Of a stretch of 64,000 bases of DNA, positions 36,774-48,500 are shown one piece after another. Where the stretch lies: NCBI GenBank assembly GCA_013398615.1, contig VZSR01002145.1:4009616-4073615 (forward strand), in the 5' to 3' direction. The position numbers and the translations under genes were made by a program. Within the stretch, counting starts at the first letter, position 1; every line of letters starts with the position of its first letter. Source of the stretch: Brachypodius melanocephalos. Lineage: Eukaryota; Chordata; Aves; Passeriformes; Pycnonotidae. A model generated the notes under the pieces. That model searched no databases, was not told the origin of the DNA, and saw nothing but the letters and a program-made list of their open reading frames with translations.

Positions 36774-39017
36774 CTGTGGGAAGGAGAGGGAAGGTGGGGA
36801 CACAACCATTCCCACAACCCCAGACAGCTCTGGGGTGCAGGACTGGGGGGTTGGCTGCCCTTGTCTACCTGAGAAGCCGGCGCCAATGATGATGTTGCTG
36901 AACTTGGGATGCCGGTCCAGGATGAAATCTCCATCTGGAGTGTTCTGGGGAGCCAGGGTGTGAAGGTGAGGAGACAGGGTGAGGTCCATCTTGGGTTGGG
37001 GGAAGGCTCAGTACCACGGATGCCTGGATTTGTTCCCCAGGGGAAGTCTCACCGTGTAGAGGCAGGTCTCCATCACTGCTGGCTGGGTCTCCAGCCCAGG
37101 CAGATAGCTGCTGATGAAGCTGCTCAGGAGGGCAACATCAGGGCGAGGGGCATTCGAAGGGACCTGATCCCTCTTCTCTGGGTCAGTGGGGCTGCCATGG
37201 TGGTGGCACACCTGGAGGACAACTGGTCAGGGTGGGCTGGTCAGGGAATCCCCCCCACCTTCAGCTGTGCCCTGCTCACCTTCATCAGACCTGGGTACTC
37301 AATGGAAGGCAGCCCGTAGATGCCATGGGGGACTTGGCTCAGACCCCGGGTCAAGAAGCAGGGACTGACACTGGCGCTCCCAGGTTGCTTCTCCCTCCAG
37401 TAGCAGACATCGATGCGCAGGGGCTGGAATCACTCCATCAGCTCCAGCCATGATTGTGCCAGCCCCAGTGCCACCAAGCCTTACCTGCAGCGGCAGGCGG
37501 AGACCCAGCTGTTTCACGAAGGCACCGGTCCACGCTCCAGTCGTGATGATGAGCCTGGGGGCTTTGTACACCCCAGCAGTGGTGGTGACAGTGACCGTGG
37601 CCCCAGGTTCGATGCGCAGCACCTTCTCCCCGTCCCGCAGGGTGCCCCCATGTCGGCGAAAAACCTCCTGCACAGGGAGGGTGACAGGAGGTGGCTGTGA
37701 GGGTAGACCCAGGGGACCCTCATCCCATCCCAAACCATCCCATGTCATCTCAAGGCATTCCACCCTCCCAGAAGTGCCTACCTGCACTGCCCGCAGTGCC
37801 CGGTCAGCGAAGAGCACCCCAGCAGTGTTGTCCACCAGGGCCACCTGGCCAGCCTGCAGCCGGAAGCCAGGGAAGCGCTGGGCCAGCGCCGCGGCGTCCA
37901 GGACCTTGTCAACACCCAGGCTCCTCCTGCAGGCCTCCAGTTCCGGGTCTCCCGGCGGCCCCAGCACCACCAATCCCGTCTGCCTGCATCCCACCAGTCA
38001 CGTCAGCTCGCCCTGCTCCTCCTCCCTGCACGGACCTCCCCCGCCTTTGCTTTGCCCCTGGGGGAAACTGAGGCACGGTGACACCAGTGATACTCGGGAT
38101 GTGCTACACCCTGGTGCTGGGGCACCTCACAGTGGGATGTGGGTGACAAGGGCAGAGCGAAATGCGTGGGGAGGGTCCGGACACTGACATCACACTCTGC
38201 CCCTTGAATACAGCCAGCGCCATCAGCCCTGACCCCGGCACCAGAGGATCATTTAGATGCTCATTTCCTTAATGACATTTCCTTCATGGAGCCCCAAAAA
38301 TTACCAGGAACTGGCAGCTGCCTGCCAAGGAAGCCGCATCCCACCCAGAGGTCACCGCCACCAGTCCCGCGGGGTGGAGGGACGGTGCCCGGTGGTGGCT
38401 GCGTCCCTGTCCCCATCACCTGTAGAGGGTGGTGCCTGTCTCGGCCTCCAGCTGCTGCCAGAGGCGGAAGCTCTCGGGCATCATGCGGGAGTAGTACTCC
38501 TGCGTGTAGACGCTGCGGATGATGCGGCTCTGCCCGTGCGAGCTGCCCCGAGAGTGGGGCAGGAGGAACTGTGGGGCAGAGAAGACACGGGGGTGACCAC
38601 AGACACCGCCACCCTCAACCCCACCAGCCCCGTGTACACCAGCGCCGGGCGGCAGAGGGCACCTTGGGACACAGCCTGTCCTGTCAATCCCGGCACTGAG
38701 GAACAGCAGGAAACGGGGCTCCTGCTGCTGGGGACAGGAGGGTCCTGGCGCTGGGGACAGGGCGTCTTGGCACTGGGGACTGCAGTGCCAGCAGTGGCTC
38801 TGCTCCGTGCCATGGTGGCGGGCAGCCAGGTCTGCAGGCACTCGCCCCAGCCCGTTGGGAACGGGGACGTGGCAGAACGGGGTCACCATACCTGCTCCAG
38901 CAGCAGAGTGTCCTTGTGGCGCTGGGCCAGGTGGTAGGCAGTGAAAGAGCCCTGGATGCCGGCCCCAACGACAATGACATCGTAGGCGGACTTCTGGAGC
39001 TGCCTTGGGGCAGCCAT
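36643..39017 (-). CDS. PIPOX: Peroxisomal sarcosine / L-pipecolate oxidase, full gene
   Basis: Eight minus-strand exons join to 389 residues (human 390). It oxidises L-pipecolate and sarcosine with FAD, making hydrogen peroxide, as known for the family. Dinucleotide-binding motif GAGIQG lies at residues 18-23; HSRGSSHGQSRIIR follows. The expected covalent-flavin cysteine is in METCLYT, Cys318 (319 in human). ILDRHPKFSNIIIGAGFSGH and GFKLAP close the fold. The C-terminus is GAAL, where human ends AHL, so the peroxisomal signal looks degenerate. An in-frame upstream ATG at 39155 would add 46 residues; the chosen start at 39017 matches the family. Convergent with MYO18A, divergent from SEZ6. Confidence 0.95.
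36869..36944 (-). CDS. PIPOX: PIPOX exon 7
   Basis: Codes NTPDGDFILDRHPKFSNIII and GAGFS. Canonical sites on both sides; ends in phase 1. Confidence 0.95.
37053..37211 (-). CDS. PIPOX: PIPOX exon 6, flavin-attachment cysteine
   Basis: Codes VCHHHGSPTDPEKRDQVPSN ... AVMETCLYT. Cys318 corresponds to the covalent FAD cysteine of the family. 53 codons. Confidence 0.95.
37280..37423 (-). CDS. PIPOX: PIPOX exon 5
   Basis: Codes PLRIDVCYWREKQPGSASVS ... HGIYGLPSIEYPGLMK, 48 codons, in frame on both sides. The middle (SPCFLTRGLSQVP) diverges from the human sequence, but the length and ends match. Confidence 0.92.
37485..37667 (-). CDS. PIPOX: PIPOX exon 4
   Basis: Codes EVFRRHGGTLRDGEKVLRIE ... 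LIITTGAWTGAFVKQLGL, 61 codons. Confidence 0.95.
37782..37983 (-). CDS. PIPOX: PIPOX exon 3
   Basis: Codes QTGLVVLGPPGDPELEACRR ... VALVDNTAGVLFADRALRAV. Enters in phase 2. Confidence 0.95.
38420..38568 (-). CDS. PIPOX: PIPOX exon 2
   Basis: Codes FLLPHSRGSSHGQSRIIRSV ... LEAETGTTLYR. This is the flavin-contacting loop conserved in the family. Confidence 0.96.
38892..39017 (-). CDS. PIPOX: PIPOX exon 1 with start codon
   Basis: Codes residues 1-42, MAAPRQLQKSAYDVIVVGAG and IQGSFTAYHLAQ, the FAD beta-alpha-beta unit. Donor GTATGG. A possible 5' UTR acceptor CTCCCAG lies about 40 bases upstream. Confidence 0.95.
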
Positions 39018-39059
39018 GTCCGTCCTCGTCCCTGCTTCTGTCTCTGCGGCTGCTGGGAG

Positions 39060-42000
39060 GAGAGCCAAGGGGAGGAACGGGGCAGAGTCCAGCCAAGAGT
39101 CCAAGAGTGGTGGAGCCTTGGCCACCTTCCAGCTCTGTGGGAACACAGGGGCCACATTCTTCCTACCCCCTGGGGCTGGCCGGGCAGGAACATTCTCGTT
39201 CCCCCACCCACACCAGCACCTGGTCCCACCAGGGCAGGCGGCTCAGCTGATCAGAGTGAACGGGTGGCATAGATGTGAAGGAAAACTCCTTCCAATAAAT
39301 CCACCTTTCCACTGGTCACTGCTGGCTCCAGCTGTGGTGGGACACGGGGCTTCCATGTGTGTGCCAATGGGAAACCCCTCCTTGCTTCCAGGCAAACAGG
39401 GCTCTTTTTTTTTCCTCCAGCACAATTTATTACAGCCATAAACCATTTTGTTGCCATCTTCTGTTATTATTTTTTTAACGGGAGATAGGGGTGATTTAGG
39501 ACTCACCAGAGCTGCCAGGATGCAGCAGGGAGGATTTTGCAAATCTGTAAAATTTTGGGGTGTGACTGGAGTTTGGGGACAATGCCTCAGAGTGGGGGAT
39601 AACACAGGCAGGGCCTGCCAGTTTTGCCCACTGCCGCCACTGCCCCACGCTGCCTGACAGCTAATTAGGGGAATTAATTTACTCTGGCTTCTGCGGTGAA
39701 AAAGGCATTATTTACTGGTTAATTGTCATTATTACAAAATGTTAAATATCATTATTTATTTTGCCACTTGCCTCTGGTGATGAATGAAACAATGGGGAGG
39801 ACTGAAGGCTCTCACCAGGTCACAGGGACACTCCAACATCGTGCAAAGGTAGAACTGGCAGCTCGCAGTGATAGGGAGGTGAGAGGAGGAGGATGAGCAG
39901 CACAGGCAGAGGTTGGGGTGCCCCCCAGACCCCTCATCGACCCCACTGCCCATGAGCACTGCTGCAATGAGTGCATCCCAGTCTCAGCATCACCACAATG
40001 CCCAGGGCTCTGCCTCGCACAGGGCCCCGTTTAATCAGCACATCCTCGCTCGCCTTTGATGTTACAAATAATTCACCAATTTCCCCAGGTTTCAGCTGAC
40101 TTTTTTTGCTTTGAATAGCCCCTTTACTCTCTCTTCCTTTTTTTTGCTGGAAAGATGAGGAATAATTAATTATCTGTGAAACGTTAAATGGTAAAAATTA
40201 ACTCCTCTCCCGTTAGCGGTGTGGTAATAGAACGGATGGAAAAGCCTTGCTTGCGAGGTTACAGAGATGGTGAGACCTTTGGTGGGATGCAAATCACCAT
40301 CCCCAGAGTTCTGTGGGACCCCTCAAGCCACGGCTTTTTTTCTGCAAGGTACTCTCACCAGGGCTGAACCCAGGCATCAGGGAGGTCTGCACCCCCAAAG
40401 CCTAAAAAGCAGCTGCAGGACAACAACTTGCCTTAGGGTGAATTTTGGGGAGACCCCCAGCCCTGTGTCAAGGTTTCCATCACCCCTGCCATGTCCTCCT
40501 CCCTGGGTTTATACTGACTGGAGGCAATGCTTGTGGCAGCAAGAAATCCATTTCCCTAAGCAGCCGGCGTGGGTCAGGAGAGCTCAGTAAAAATGAAATA
40601 TTCCCTGTGTGGGCTGGGGGGATGGATGGGAAAACTCTGGGCTGGCAATGGCGTGGGGAGGGGGAAATGGGGGCTTGGAGAACTGCCTGGCAGAGGCTGT
40701 GAGAGCTGCCCCAGCTCAGATCCATGTGGCACTGGGGAAATGGGGAATGAGGGATCTTTGGCCAAGACTGGGCAAGGATCAGATGAGACGTGATAGGTGT
40801 TGGACTCTGCACCCCTTGTACCCTTTTTGCCCACGGTACACTGGGACAGAAGTTTCCTAAAATCCCATCATCCATCTGTGCCAGCCTCATTTTTCACCAA
40901 GCACAAACCGACACTTAAAAAAGAATTAGGGAGCAATGCTGTTCCTCAGGGAGCCGAGGCAAACACAGCATCCTCTTCTCCCAGCCACAACATGTTGGCT
41001 CCATGCATGCTTGCCCCCATTTTCCTCCCCAGACCTCTCCATTCCCAACCCTGTGATGGCACCTGCAAAGGATTGTTTGTTTTCTGTCAAAACCAACAGC
41101 GGCTGAAGGCAGCCCTTCATTAGCAGTCCAGGTACATGCCTGGAGAAGCATCAGGCAGATTAAAATTATTTGAATATCATAATATTAGAAACTTCAATTT
41201 GGCCTCAAAATGCTCATCTTCCCAGCCTTACCAGGGCTTTGCTGCATTAAACATTGATGGTGCTACCGGCGGATCAAAGTTTTGGGTTTAGAGCTGAAAG
41301 CTCTTTGCGGGAGAGCCGGCAGCACCCCCGGGATGAGGAGGATCCCAGCATCGCTTCCAGCCCTGCTCCTACCACAGCCGTGGGGCTGGTGGCACAACAG
41401 ACAGTGCCACGGGGTTGGTGGCACACAGCCCATGACGTGGGACTGGCTGCTGCTCTGCTCTCGGCTCCCCATGCCAAGCCATGCCGTTTTCCACGGCAGG
41501 AATGATGCATGTCGGCAAAGCAGGACCTGGGATTAAAATTAAACCCCCAGCGGAGCCGGCTGCGTGGGCTGTGTGTGCAGCGGGGCTGGCCGGGCTGCGG
41601 GGGATCCGGAGAGGCGAAGCCATCTGGGCTTTTGGAGGGATGGGGAGGGGGTTATTAAACAAAGAGATTGGCGTTTTTTATATTTTTAACACCCGCAAGA
41701 GCCGTCCATCAGCCACCATGGAGCTGCTCGGTGCCGGTGCCAACACCATCTGCCCGCTGCAGGGCTGGCTGCCCTCGGGGACCCGGAGGCAGGGAGCTGG
41801 GGAGGGGCTGTTGGACCCCCACCATAAAGAATATCAGCCCCTCTCCGTGCTGTTCCGGGTCCAGGTGTCTGCTTGGCGGATGATAAACCCAGCCCTAATT
41901 TGGGTTATTTAGGAATGGGGAAGGGCAAATGGGGGCGGCTGTGGTGAGAGTTCTGTTAGGGTGGGGAGGTAGGATATGGTGAGGTGGGCACCAAGCACCT

Positions 42001-42100
42001 TTCCCACACACTTTGGTGGCCCCCACCCCGGAGGGTAGCCGGGATTCGGGGAGGAAGGGGGGATTAGGCGATCCCCCTCCCCCAGCCTTCATCTCCAGCT
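39060..42100. other. Intergenic, between divergent PIPOX and SEZ6
   Basis: No coding exon is seen. AT-rich blocks at about 39655-39790, 40020-40265 and 41145-41250 interrupt GC-rich sequence and contain many TAATTA and TTAAT cores. The PIPOX promoter must be at the left end; I see no clear core element there. Confidence 0.6.
40020..40265. other. AT-rich intergenic block, possible conserved non-coding element
   Basis: Contains TTGATGTTACAAATAATTC, GGAATAATTAATTATCTGTG, ACGTTAAATGGTAAAAATTA. Lies 2.2 kb before SEZ6. Judged by composition only. Confidence 0.4.
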
Positions 42101-42478
42101 TTATCAGGCGCCGCACTCGAAGAGTTACGGCGTGGGGGTGGGGTAGCAGGGAGGAGTCCCCCCCCTCCCTAGCCTGCGGGATTGGAGGGCGCCTCGCTCG
42201 GAGAGTTACGGCGAGGGGTGGGTGGGGGCAGGCCCCCCCCCATTTCGTCCCTGGAATTAGCGAGCGCCTCACTTCGAGCATTACGGCCGCCCCCCCGCCC
42301 TGTCCCTGGGATTGGCGAGCGCCGCGCTCGGAGCATTACGGCGGGGGGGGCGGGGGGGCTGAGGGGGAGGCGGGGAGAGCCCCCCCCCGATCCTTGGATT
42401 GGTGTGCGCCGCGCTCGGAGCATTACGGCCCCCCTCCTCCGCCGTCCCCGGTATCGGCGGGCGCCGCTCGGGGCGCCG
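42101..42478 (+). repeat. SEZ6: Degenerate tandem array in the SEZ6 promoter with inverted CCAAT boxes
   Basis: Six related copies of a core like ATTGGCGAGCGCCGCGCTCG followed by GAGCATTACGGC: 42107-42132, 42181-42213, 42253-42287, 42311-42343, 42396-42429, and a shortened copy at about 42450-42478. Spacers are G- or C-homopolymer rich, period 54-86 bases. Copies 2, 4 and 5 hold ATTGG (CCAAT on the minus strand, an NF-Y-type site). Confidence 0.85.
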
Positions 42479-42500
42479 CCGCCGCCGCCGCGCCCGCAGC

Positions 42501-42521
42501 GGAGCTGTCCGCGGTGCTGAC
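42501..42521 (-). promoter_or_regulatory. SEZ6: RE1/NRSE-like site for REST
   Basis: Plus-strand halves GGAGCTGTCC and GCGGTGCTGA form the reverse of the RE1 consensus, 18 of 21 positions matching by my count with both half-site cores (CTGTCC and GGTGCTGA) intact. It ends 12 bases before the SEZ6 ATG. REST silences neuronal genes outside neurons, which suits SEZ6. Confidence 0.75.
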
Positions 42522-42532
42522 CGCCGCCGGCC

Positions 42533-42596
42533 ATGGGCCCGCCGCCCGCGCTGCTCCTGCCGCTGCTCGCCGCGCTGCTCCGCGCCCCGGCACACG
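42533..42596 (+). CDS. SEZ6: SEZ6 exon 1, signal peptide
   Basis: Codes MGPPPALLLPLLAALLRAPA and His, a clear hydrophobic signal peptide. Donor GTAAGA at 42597; phase 1. Confidence 0.93.
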
Positions 42597-45500
42597 GTAA
42601 GAGCCGGCCGACACCCCGGGTCATTCCCGCCGCGCACACCAACCACCCCCGGGTACCGGGTGGCCTCAACCCGCCTCCGTCGTCGTCAAACTTTGCCAAC
42701 TCGTGTTCGCCCCCCGGTGCGGAGGAGACGCTCCCCGTTTTCCCTCGGTGAACCGAGAATCCCCCCTCCCCGTTATCCGCCCCACCGCCACCCCCTCCGG
42801 GGACGCGCACAGCGCTTTGCAGCCGGGCTGGTGCAACGCCGCCCCCGGCAGGCTCCGGAGGCAGCCCCTCTGCCGGTGTTACCGGCGGGGGAAGCATCGC
42901 TGCACCGGGGGCTGGGCAGGCACGGCGGGACCCGCTCCCGCCGTCACCGAGCCCTTCGAGCCACCCTCAGGCTGGCTATGCCGTGAGCCGGTCCCTCCGT
43001 GCGGTCCCCACTGCCGGGTGGGGGGCTCTGGGGGCATTTGGTTCTTTCTCCCTCTCTTCCCTGTTGAGGTGACCCCTCCAGCTCTGCAGGGGACACGGGG
43101 GACGCAGGGGTGGTGGGTGTTGGTTTGCCAAGGAGAGCAGCCAACACCCAGCTCGGCTCCTTGTCTCCGCCACCCGTGGGGCACCGGCAGCCTCGATGCC
43201 TCGTGGTTCCGATGCCCCAAAAACAGGATTGGGGAGACCTGTCCTGGGATTGGGGTGCCCCGGAGCACTGTGGCCATGCATGGGGCGATGGGTGGGTCGT
43301 GGTCCAGCCCCACTGGCCCCGGTGGGATGCGGGATGTGGGCACCGGCTGCAGGCAGCAGCCGTGCGGGGAGTTACATAAACTCCCCATCTGGCAGCGGAG
43401 CCCAGCCGGGGAAGGGCGCCCTGGTCCTGCGCCCGCTGCTATTCCCAGCTCGCTCTGCCGCCTGGGGCTGCTGCCACAGCCTTCTTTCTTTGGAAAGGGA
43501 GTGGATGGGGACAGGAAGTGGGGCAATGACACGGCACCCCCAACTCCTGCCCTGCTGGTGGGTGCAGCAAAACTGGAATGGGGGGTCCATGTCGCTGGCT
43601 CTGTCATGGGAGCAGGGCGCTGAGCGGGGCAGATTTCCCCCAAGGGAGGCTAGTGCTTACTGTGTCAGTTTAATGATTTCTAATGAGCAATTACCTCTAG
43701 TCAGTCCCCTAATTTCTGAATATCAATAAAGTTAATTAAACACTGCATGTGCATTTCCCAGTCTTAAAAGTAGGGATGCTCTGGGAGGTGCTGAGCTTTT
43801 CCCAGAGCTGGGACCCTTGGGTCTTGTCCACCCTGTATCCCCTCATCATGTACTGGGAGCTGCCTGTGTGGCTCATGCCTCAAGCTCCCCATCCTCCATC
43901 AGGCAGGGCTCCCAGGCAGCACCTGGGGTTCCATGCAGCATTGCCATGCTCAGTGTCACCGTGGCCTTGACTTGGCATCCATGGGCTGGTGCATGATGAG
44001 GAGGAGCCATGGGTCTGAGGGACACGGGGTCAGGGAGCCTTGGACTCCTCATCCAGGTTGGGGAGCTCGGTGATGTGGTCTGAGTGGTGGCAATGCAGGG
44101 TCTGATCCTGTCTCTCTCCTGCCCCAGCTGTGAAGCACCACCAGCCCGTGGTGTCCACAGTGGGGTCTGGACCCCATGGCATTGGTGCAGCTGAGGGGTA
44201 AGGTGCCAGGCACAGCTCCTTCAGCCCCTTTCCCCAGCTCTCCAAAGCCATGGCAGGCCAAGCATTTTTTTGCAGGGATCATCTTAACCATGCTGGAGGG
44301 AATTCCTTGGGGTCCTGGCAGCCTGGGGCATTAGGAAGCAGCACAGGCTGTGACAGGGGCACAGGGCCTGGCTGTGCCCTCATGACCTGTACCTCAGCAT
44401 CCAGCATCAGCCAGATGCACTGTGCCCAGAGGGGTGATGTATTTGGAGGACAGGGTGCCCCTGGTGATGGGGGTGCTGGCTGGGGTCTCGGCGTGGGGAG
44501 GGGGCTGGGGAGGGAGGCAGGCGCCCGCTCCTGTAATTAACGGCGCGTGTGCTCGTGCCCTGCGTGCCTCGGAGGAGTTCGTCACCGCCACGCTGCCGTG
44601 CCGCCAGGCCAGGATTATCTGGATAATGCTCTTAAGCCAGGGAGCGGGAGGGCAGGGCTGTCCCGCGGGGATGTGGGGCACAGGCTGAGCCAACCCAGCC
44701 CCGCCGTTGCCCGGGAGCCTGATTGCCGCAGGGAGCGTCTGTGGGTTTGCAGTGGCGGGGATGAATTCAGCGCAGGGTGCCGTGCCAGGCAGGGCTGCCA
44801 GGCAGAGCCAGAGCAGTGGAAATGTGGGGGAAAATGGGGTGCAAAGAAGCTTGGGCAAGGACATGAGAAGGGCACCCCTCAGGCCTGGTTTGGAGGAGAA
44901 AAGACCCCCCTCTTTCTGTGCCGCTGGTGGGACCCCCAGGCTGGCACGGGGCTGCTGGGGCTGTCACTCCCTGTGTGCAGCCCCTGCCGGGGTGGGATTG
45001 AGGCTGACCCTGGCTGTGGGGTCCCCTGGGAGTACCAACAGCCCCCGGGGGAGGCGAATGAAGTTGTGTCTCCAGCGGCTCTGACGGGAGAGGATAATTT
45101 CGCCTCCAATCAATTCTTTAAATGCGCACAATTGAAAGATTGCCTCTGAAAGCTGCCTATAACCAGGGAGGTAATGGATTCCCTCCAGTCGCAGGCAGGA
45201 GCTCGGGAGTGGCAGCATCCCTTCCTCCTGCTGCTGGGGAGATGGGGACAACCGGAGGACCAGCACTGCTCCCACCGTGAGCATCCTCGGGTGGGTGAAG
45301 GAGCTGCCTGGACCCCTCAGAGGCAGCTGCAAATGCCTCTATTTGCCTGGCTTGCTGCCAGCCTGCCCTGTGCTGAGACCTGGCACCACTCCTCACATCC
45401 TCCGAGGTGCCAGAGGGTCCCATTGGCCAAGGCTGGGGATCTGCTCGGCCCCCAGCCTGCGGGAGAAGCGGCAGGAGCCAGCCTGCACGCTCACTGTGCC

Positions 45501-48500
45501 AGTAGGAATTATTACATATATAATTTAAATGCAGTAACGAGCTGTGCTGAAGGGATCAAATATTAATCAGCTGCAAGAGCGCTGCTCTGACCCTGTGAAA
45601 ATGGAGAGAGGTGCTTGAAATGCCAGATCAGCCAGTGGTGGGAGATGAGCGAGGTGATCGGGCAGGGCAGGCTCTGGTGGTCCCCATATGCCCTGGGGGG
45701 TGGCAGCAAGGGGGAATGTTTGCTGTAAGATCATCCCTCAGTGGCTTCCAGAACCGGATGATTCAACCTCTAGGAAAAGCAGTGCTGGGGCGGGATGTGG
45801 GGCTGGCTGGAAGAGACGGGGTGCTGGGGGCAGATGAAATGCTGGCTCTGGCAGGAGCAGGCGGCGATGGGAGGGAATGGTGTCTGCAGGAAGTATGACA
45901 TGGCTGAGCAGCCCAACGCGGAGCCCGACAAGCAGCTCTCGCTCGCCTCCCGCAACCGATTTCAATTACTGTCTCTGGCAGTGGGCGGAGGGAAGGGGAG
46001 ACAGGAGCTGGGTGGGCAGCGTGGCCCTGCTCACCCTGCCTGACTCCTGCCCATGCTGGGCAGGCACCCCCAGCACCCAGGGGTGCCCCGAGGGCCGGGT
46101 GCCCCTCTGCCACCCAGAGGGGTGAGCTGTGCTGGGTCCTGGGGGAGACCAGAGCTTGCACAGAGCCCCATGGGGGCCTGGCACCTACATCACGGCCACT
46201 GCGGAGTGGCACGGAGTGTGTGCTGCCCAGCAGTGGGGTATTCATCACAGGAAATCCTGGGGGAGGGGCTGGAGGGGCTGATTTGGGTGCTGTCAGCCCA
46301 GGGAGGGGGGACATGGCACCGCACAGCGCTTGGGTCTGAAATAGCAGCAGACACACAATTTATCACCGCTGCTGCCACGCAGGGAAATTGCTGTAGAAAC
46401 CCATTAGCTCCGCGGGGAGAACGGGGAAGGGGGATTACACGGGCTGTGGGTGGCGAGGAGGGGACAAGGGCACCATTGGCACCCGCCAGGTGGGAAGGGA
46501 GGAAGGAAAGCCCCAGGGATGGGCACCCAGCTGCTCGCTGGGTTCTGCCCCCGTGCCCACCCGGTGTCGGCGGTGCTCGGTGTGTCAGGCGGCGCTCGGC
46601 CGCCGCGATGCTCCAGGGAACCGGTTGCGGTGATGTGACATGTGTCAGCGGGTAAATGACTGTTCAATTCAAGGAGAATTGCAAAACATACAAGGTCAAA
46701 CGCTTCCCCGCCAGCGCTGCCATGAATATTAAAGCCGAACTCCTCTGATAGCTGCCAGGACTGGCGGCCGCACTCGCCAGCAGTGTCCCCGGGCACCAGG
46801 GCAGCCCCTTGGGTCCCTGCTCCAGCTGCTCTAACAGTCTCAGCTTGGCCGTGGGCATCTGGGGTCACTGGTGGTGCCAGGGTGGAGGTGGCTGTGGGGT
46901 GGCAGGACATGGATATCAGCATAGGTGCCAGCTCGCCATGCTGGGTGCCAGTGGTTTGTCTGTGGTGGCAGCTGGGTGGCAGAGGAGCTGGCTGCAGAGT
47001 CCTGCCCGTGCCCATCCGCCCCTGCCTTCACCCTCACACCATCTGTGTGCTCCTGCCTGCGCACGCCCACCCACGCCTGCCTGCCTCCCGACAATGCCTG
47101 AATTCCCACGCTGCCTACACCTGCCCACCCACCAGCTGCACCCACCTGTACTCCCTGCCTGCTCCTGCCCACGCTGCCTTCACACCTGGGAGCAGGGCTT
47201 GCTCAGGTGGTCCTCAGGGCCACCAGGGCAGGGGGCAGGTAGAGATCTGGCATCAGGATGTGATGATGGTGTTCTCTCCTGTTCCTGTTATGGAGGCTGG
47301 GGGTTGTTCAGGGGGCTGGAGGCTGGGACAGGGAGGCTGTGGGTAGGGGACCATGGCGTCGCCTGCCTGACAGCTCATTCATCACAGCTGTTGGCCCTGG
47401 CCATGGGGGCAAAGCCAGATTGGATTTTAAATTAGAAAATAAACCTAGAATCTTGAGAAGCCCAGCCCCTGCCCTCACCCTGGGCCGGGCATCCGCCTGC
47501 CTGCACCTCCCGCCTGGCCCCTCCTACAGATGAGGAAACTGAGGCATGGAACCCCGCTGTGCCACGGCGCTGTGATGCTCCTGGGGCCACCCAGGACCCT
47601 GCCCCATCCCCTCCCTGAGCCGGGCACTCTGTTATTGCTTTCTTGGCGGGCAGCATCGATCGGTGCTCCCTGGGCGGCCGCGTGCCGCCTTATTTATTTA
47701 TTTGTGACAGCAGGCAGCATCGATTCCCGTCGGGGGGGCCCCGCCCGCCACAGCCGGATTAGTCTCTGGCATCTCCCGGCTGCTGTTAATAAACTCCCAC
47801 CCGACAAAGCCAATGGGAGGGATTAGGACCCTGTCCCGGCTGTGACCATGGCCAGAATGGTGAGGGACTCCAACAGGCACATGGCTACGGGGGATTTGGC
47901 AGCCCCTTTGCCCATTCTGAGTTCAGGGGGGTTGCTGCTGGGTGCCAGGGCCCAGAGGGGCGTGTGCTGGTAGCCAGTCCCACGTCAGCAGTCTCTGGTC
48001 ACCTTGGGGACATGGGAGGGACATAGCTGGGGCACTGGAGATAAGCTGCTTAGAGACATCTGTGGAGGTGGAGGATCTCGTAGTGTTCACGGGGCATGGG
48101 TGGCAGCAGCTGGGCTTCCCACGGTGTCCTGAGCATCCTGCATCCCCAGAGGGTCAAGAGTACCCCCAGTGCCAAGCATCCCCTGGTGCCAGGAGCATCC
48201 TGTGGTACCCGGAGCACCACACAGAGCCCAGGGTGCCGAGACACTGCCCAGCCCAGGGTGCTCAGTATCCAGATGGGAGCTGTTGTAGGATCCTTGCTGT
48301 GAGGCCTCCAGGGGGAACACCGTGCCCCCAGCACCCCAGGTCGGTGAGATGCTCGTGGACAGGAGTGTCCAGGGGGCTGGGTGGGCATCTCTAGCCCAGC
48401 CTTCACCACACAGGGCAGTGGTGGCCGTGCAGGGCCCAGTCCTGAGCACTAATCTGCTATTAAATCCTAACGGAGATTTTGGCGCCCTTCAGTATAAACT

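Larger units (their letters stand above)
42240..42960 (+). promoter_or_regulatory. SEZ6: CpG-rich promoter region of SEZ6
   Basis: Dense CpG sequence surrounding the start codon, with no TATA box. The transcription start is probably between about 42430 and 42500. Extent estimated by eye. Confidence 0.7.
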
